A DNA stretch of 64,000 nucleotides from JANLYQ01 sp031365725 (GTDB lineage: Bacteria > Actinomycetota > Actinomycetes > JACCUZ01), in the NCBI GenBank assembly GCA_031365725.1, contig JANLYQ010000065.1, positions 9,439 to 73,438 on the forward strand, written 5' to 3'. The position numbers and the translations under genes are program-made. The notes beneath the pieces are model-generated. The model ran no database searches. It was not told where the DNA came from and saw only the letters and a program-made list of their open reading frames with translations. Of the stretch, positions 61,551-64,000 are shown one piece after another. Position 1 is the first letter of the stretch. Each line of letters starts with the position of its first letter.

Positions 61551-62465
61551 TCAGACCCGAAGGTACTTGACCAAGGCCAGCGAGCTGGCGATTGCGGCGA
61601 GCGCCACGCCGATGATGAACACCGCGCCGGAGCTCAGCCAGACGTCGCTCCACCCGATGAAGCGGGTGATCGGGAAGTTCGGCTCCAGGATCTTGTCGAC
61701 CAGCACGCCCTTGAGCAGCACGAACGACCCGGTCGCCAGCAACGCGCCGAGGAAGCCCGAGATCGCGCCCTCGAGCAGGAACGGCAGCTGGATGGAGAAG
61801 TTGGAGGCGCCGACGAGCTTCATGATGCCGGTCTCTCGCCGCCGGCTGAAGGCCGCGACCCGGATGGTGTTCACGATGAGGATGATCGACACGAGGATCA
61901 TCAGCAGCGCCAGCCCACTGGCGAACCACTGGATCCAGGTGAGCACCTTGAAGAACTTCTCCAACAACGCTTTCTGGTCCTGGACCTCCTCGACCCCGGC
62001 ACGACCGGAGAACGCACTCGCCACGACGTCGAACTTCTTCGGGTCGACCAGCTTGACGCGGTAGGACTCGGGCATCTGGTCCGGCGTGAGGTTGTCGATG
62101 ATCGCCGAGTTCTTGAACTGCTCGGTGAAGTGCTTGAACGCCTGCGCCTTGGACTCGTAGTAGACCTGCTGGACCTCGGGCATCGCCTGCAGGTCGGCCC
62201 TGATGGCGTCGCGCTGCTGCTGGGTGACCTCACCGGCGGCACAGCTGCCGGCCACACCCGGGCCGCTGTCGGTGCCGCAGAGGTAGACCGACACCTCGAC
62301 CTTGTCGTACCAGTAGTCCTTCATCACCTTGACCTGCTGGTTGAACAGCACGGCGCTGCCGAGGAAGCCCAGCGACACCGCCGTCGTGATGATCATGGCA
62401 ATGGTCATGATCAGGTTTCGGCGAAGGCCGATGCCGATCTCGTTGACGATGAAGCGTGCGCGCAT
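61551..62465 (-). CDS. ftsX: Cell division protein FtsX
   Basis: This 304-residue permease-like subunit of FtsEX couples ATP hydrolysis in the cytoplasm to peptidoglycan hydrolase activation outside. MRARFIVNEIGIGLRRNLIMTIAMIITTAVSLGFLGSA is the typical N-terminus and first helix. The extracellular domain (about 50-165) follows, with DQMPESYRVKLVDPKKFD. The FtsX domain has three helices and FSRRRETGIMKLVGASN. It lies 64 bases after ftsE and upstream of the M23 peptidase. Confidence 0.96.
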   Translation of the reverse strand: MRARFIVNEIGIGLRRNLIMTIAMIITTAVSLGFLGSAVLFNQQVKVMKDYWYDKVEVSVYLCGTDSGPGVAGSCAAGEVTQQQRDAIRADLQAMPEVQQVYYESKAQAFKHFTEQFKNSAIIDNLTPDQMPESYRVKLVDPKKFDVVASAFSGRAGVEEVQDQKALLEKFFKVLTWIQWFASGLALLMILVSIILIVNTIRVAAFSRRRETGIMKLVGASNFSIQLPFLLEGAISGFLGALLATGSFVLLKGVLVDKILEPNFPITRFIGWSDVWLSSGAVFIIGVALAAIASSLALVKYLRV

Positions 62466-62529
62466 GCCGTCTCTGTCCTGTCCGTGGCGGTGTGCTGTGC
62501 CCTGTCTGCCCTACCTGTCTAGCTGCTGG

Positions 62530-63219
62530 TCAGTGCGAGTAGCCGTAGACACCCCGGGACTGGTCCCGGACGACTCGGCCGGCCTCGAGCTCGATGACCC
62601 GGCGGCGCATCTGGTCGACGATGTCGTCGTCGTGGGTGGCCATGACCACCGTGGTGCCGGTCCGGTTGATGCGGTCCAGCAGTCGCATGATGCCCACGCT
62701 GGTGAGCGGGTCGAGGTTGCCCGTCGGCTCGTCGGCGATGAGGATCATCGGCCGGTTGACGAACGCTCGGGCGATGGCCACCCGCTGCTGCTCACCACCG
62801 GAGAGCTCGTCGGGCTTGCGGTTCTCCTTGCCCTTGAGGCCGACCAGGTCGAGCACCTCGGGCACCACCTTGGCGATCTGGTGCCGCGGCCGGCCGATGA
62901 CCTCGAGGGCGAAGGCGACGTTCTCCTGGACGGTCTTGTTGTTCAGCAGCCGGAAGTCCTGGAAGACGGTGCCGACCTGCCGGCGCAGCGCCGGGACCTT
63001 CCAGCTGGACAGCCGAGCGAGGTCCTTGCCGGCCACGTGCACCTGGCCGCTGGTGGCGCGTTCCTCCTTGAGGATCAGCCGCAGGAACGTCGACTTGCCC
63101 GAGCCCGACTGCCCGACGAGGAAGACGAACTCGCCCTTCTCGATGTCGACGCTGACGTCGCTGAGGGCAGGACGCGTCTGGCTCGGGTAGAGCTTCGTCA
63201 CGTTCTCGAGGCGGATCAC
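62530..63219 (-). CDS. ftsE: Cell division ATP-binding protein FtsE
   Basis: This 229-residue ABC ATPase begins MIRLENVTKLYPSQTRPALSDVSVDIEKGEFVFLVGQSGSGKST. Walker A is GQSGSGKS, the signature is LSGGEQQRVAIARA, Walker B is ILIADEPTGNLD, and the switch His is in MATHDDDIV. It is the first gene of the ftsE-ftsX-M23 peptidase-smpB-DUF2207-ssrA run on the minus strand. Confidence 0.97.
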   Translation of the reverse strand: MIRLENVTKLYPSQTRPALSDVSVDIEKGEFVFLVGQSGSGKSTFLRLILKEERATSGQVHVAGKDLARLSSWKVPALRRQVGTVFQDFRLLNNKTVQENVAFALEVIGRPRHQIAKVVPEVLDLVGLKGKENRKPDELSGGEQQRVAIARAFVNRPMILIADEPTGNLDPLTSVGIMRLLDRINRTGTTVVMATHDDDIVDQMRRRVIELEAGRVVRDQSRGVYGYSH

Positions 63220-63301
63220 AGGGGGCTCACAGGGGGCTCACCAGCACAGATCAGGGGCACAACCGGCCGACGACCGGTTCTCCGCGAGTCTACGTCGCAC
63301 G

Positions 63302-63336
63302 CGCAGAGGGGCCCCGGAATCCGGAGCCCCTCTGCG
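63302..63336 (-). terminator. Strong hairpin terminator after the LPXTG-type wall protein gene
   Basis: A perfect 11-base inverted repeat, CGCAGAGGGGC (63,302-63,312) and GCCCCTCTGCG (63,326-63,336), encloses an inner CCGG-AAT-CCGG. It lies 78 bases past the stop of the minus-strand wall protein gene and upstream of ftsE, so it separates the two transcription units. Confidence 0.75.
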
Positions 63337-63390
63337 TGTTCACGTGCGTGCTGTCGTACGCCGCGAGCCGGGCTGGCCGGCTCCCGTCAG

Positions 63391-63434
63391 CTCAGTGCCT
63401 GCGGCGGTCGACCTCAGTGCCTGCGGCGGTCGAC
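63391..63434. repeat. 22-base tandem duplication across a stop codon
   Basis: The 22 bases at 63,391-63,412 recur exactly at 63,413-63,434. The right copy contains the last codons and stop of the wall protein gene, so the left copy repeats the ending VDRRRH-stop just beyond the gene. Confidence 0.95.
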
Positions 63435-64000
63435 CCGGGCCAAGGTGAGGCTCGGCAGGAGCAGGAGCCCACCGCCGGCGATCACGAGAGCGAACGAGAC
63501 GAGCAGGAGCAAGCCGACCGGCAGCGTCGAGCCGGTGTGCGGCAGGGTGCCGCCACTGGCCAGCACGCTGGCGTTGTCGCCGGGGGTCGTCGCCTGACCG
63601 ACCTTGGTCGGCAGCACGCTGACCTCGCCGGTAGGCGTGGTGGAGCCGGTGGCGCTGACCGTGGCAGCGACAGTGGCTGACGTTGACGACGACGCCGTCA
63701 CGACCTGCGGGGTCACGGTCGCGGTGGTCGTGACCGGGGTGGATGTCACCAGGGCCGTCATGGTGACCGGGGCAGTCGTGGTGACCGGGGCAGTCGTGGT
63801 GACCGGGGCCGTCGTGGTGACCGGGGCCGTCGTGGTGACCGGGGCCGTCGTGGTCACCGGGGCCGTCGTGGTCACCGGGGCCGTCGTGGTCACCGGGGCC
63901 GTCGTGGTCACCGGCGCCGTCGTGGTCACCGGCGCCGTCGTGGTCACCGGCGCCGTCGTGGTCACCGGCGCCGTCGTGGTCACCGGCGCCGTCGTGGTCA
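63414..64000 (-). CDS. Threonine-rich repeat cell-wall protein with LPXTG-type sorting signal (5' end outside the window)
   Basis: The frame is open to the window edge, so about 195 C-terminal residues are visible and the true start is missing. From the edge inward there are at least twelve TTTAPV hexapeptides encoded by 18-base units, then degenerate Thr/Val sequence. A sorting signal follows: LPHTG, a hydrophobic helix (LPVGLLLLVSFALVIAGGGLLLL) and a basic tail (RVDRRRH). Sortase would cleave in LPHTG and link the protein to peptidoglycan. The repeat region probably forms an extended, possibly glycosylated stalk. The function of the N-terminal part is unknown. Confidence 0.88.
   Translation of the reverse strand, partial: TTTAPVTTTAPVTTTAPVTTTAPVTTTAPVTTTAPVTTTAPVTTTAPVTTTAPVTTTAPVTTTAPVTTTAPVTTTAPVTMTALVTSTPVTTTATVTPQVVTASSSTSATVAATVSATGSTTPTGEVSVLPTKVGQATTPGDNASVLASGGTLPHTGSTLPVGLLLLVSFALVIAGGGLLLLPSLTLARVDRRRH
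63744..64000. repeat. 18-base tandem repeat array (TTTAPV stalk)
   Basis: The 18-base unit encodes TTTAPV on the minus strand and runs to the window edge. Units fall into ordered blocks of synonymous variants: GTGACCGGGGCA/C nearest the gene end, then GTCACCGGGGCC, then GTCACCGGCGCC toward the edge. The order suggests stepwise expansion. Confidence 0.93.

Noticed and set aside
63744..64000. CRISPR array or regulatory repeats
   Set aside because: The repeats are 18 bases with no spacers and keep the reading frame, so they are coding tandem repeats.

Overview
The window is high-GC chromosomal DNA of a free-living actinobacterium. The evidence is the frequent GTG starts, genes packed with 1-4 base overlaps, a DUF3039 protein, the ftsE-ftsX-M23 peptidase-smpB-ssrA block, CysD with fused CysNC, and an F420-type oxidoreductase. 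The genus cannot be fixed from the sequence; the tmRNA tag frame ends ADSNQRAYALAA. No tRNA, rRNA, CRISPR array, insertion sequence, phage gene or integrase was seen, and no gene-free stretch exceeds 300 bases.

Bases 1-31,900 are mostly housekeeping and accessory metabolism. They hold the end of an ABC-2 permease and a secreted 5'-nucleotidase. Next come tyrosine/homogentisate catabolism genes (hmgA, an unknown protein, fahA, hpd) with a divergent Lrp/AsnC regulator and a palindromic operator. Then follow a PBP4 carboxypeptidase, a STAS protein, a helicase, an MFS exporter, YqgE, a VanZ-like protein and an ACT-malic enzyme. After these comes a partner-switching/two-component operon (HATPase, unknown, REC-SpoIIE phosphatase, CHASE3 kinase, response regulator), then an acyltransferase and the sulfate activation genes. 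A TetR/MFS pair follows in which the MFS gene carries a frameshift near its 3' end. A quinone oxidoreductase, a gamma-glutamyltransferase, a TAP-like hydrolase and an MBL-rhodanese sulfur enzyme complete this part.

Bases about 32,980-55,370 are the highlight: a chromosomal gene set for bacterial coenzyme M (CoM) biosynthesis together with CoM-dependent epoxide carboxylation. The plus-strand operon 44,390-49,912 encodes a ComA/XcbB-type phosphosulfolactate synthase, an unknown 301-residue protein, two aspartase/fumarase-superfamily proteins and a PLP enzyme. The minus-strand operon 44,207-36,161 encodes a CoA-disulfide-reductase-like flavoprotein, R- and S-hydroxypropyl-CoM dehydrogenase-like SDRs, a two-subunit CoA transferase, an ADP-forming acyl-CoA ligase and a zinc MetE-like (epoxyalkane:CoM transferase-like) protein. 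A second MetE-like gene follows a PDH-type E1 alpha/beta pair on the plus strand. A convincing 2-ketopropyl-CoM oxidoreductase/carboxylase homologue (49,922-51,487) and a CoA-acylating aldehyde dehydrogenase follow, and then a PucR regulator with a MEDS-domain sensor. The inferred route is epoxide + CoM to hydroxyalkyl-CoM to ketoalkyl-CoM to a beta-ketoacid that is activated with CoA. No alkene monooxygenase is in the window, so the source of the epoxide, or the true substrate, is open.

Bases 55,500-64,000 return to conserved genes: a Gfo/Idh/MocA oxidoreductase, a VOC protein, ssrA (tmRNA), a DUF2207 membrane protein, smpB, an EnvC/RipC-like M23 peptidase, ftsX and ftsE. The window ends in a threonine-rich tandem-repeat wall protein with an LPHTG sorting signal, cut by the edge.
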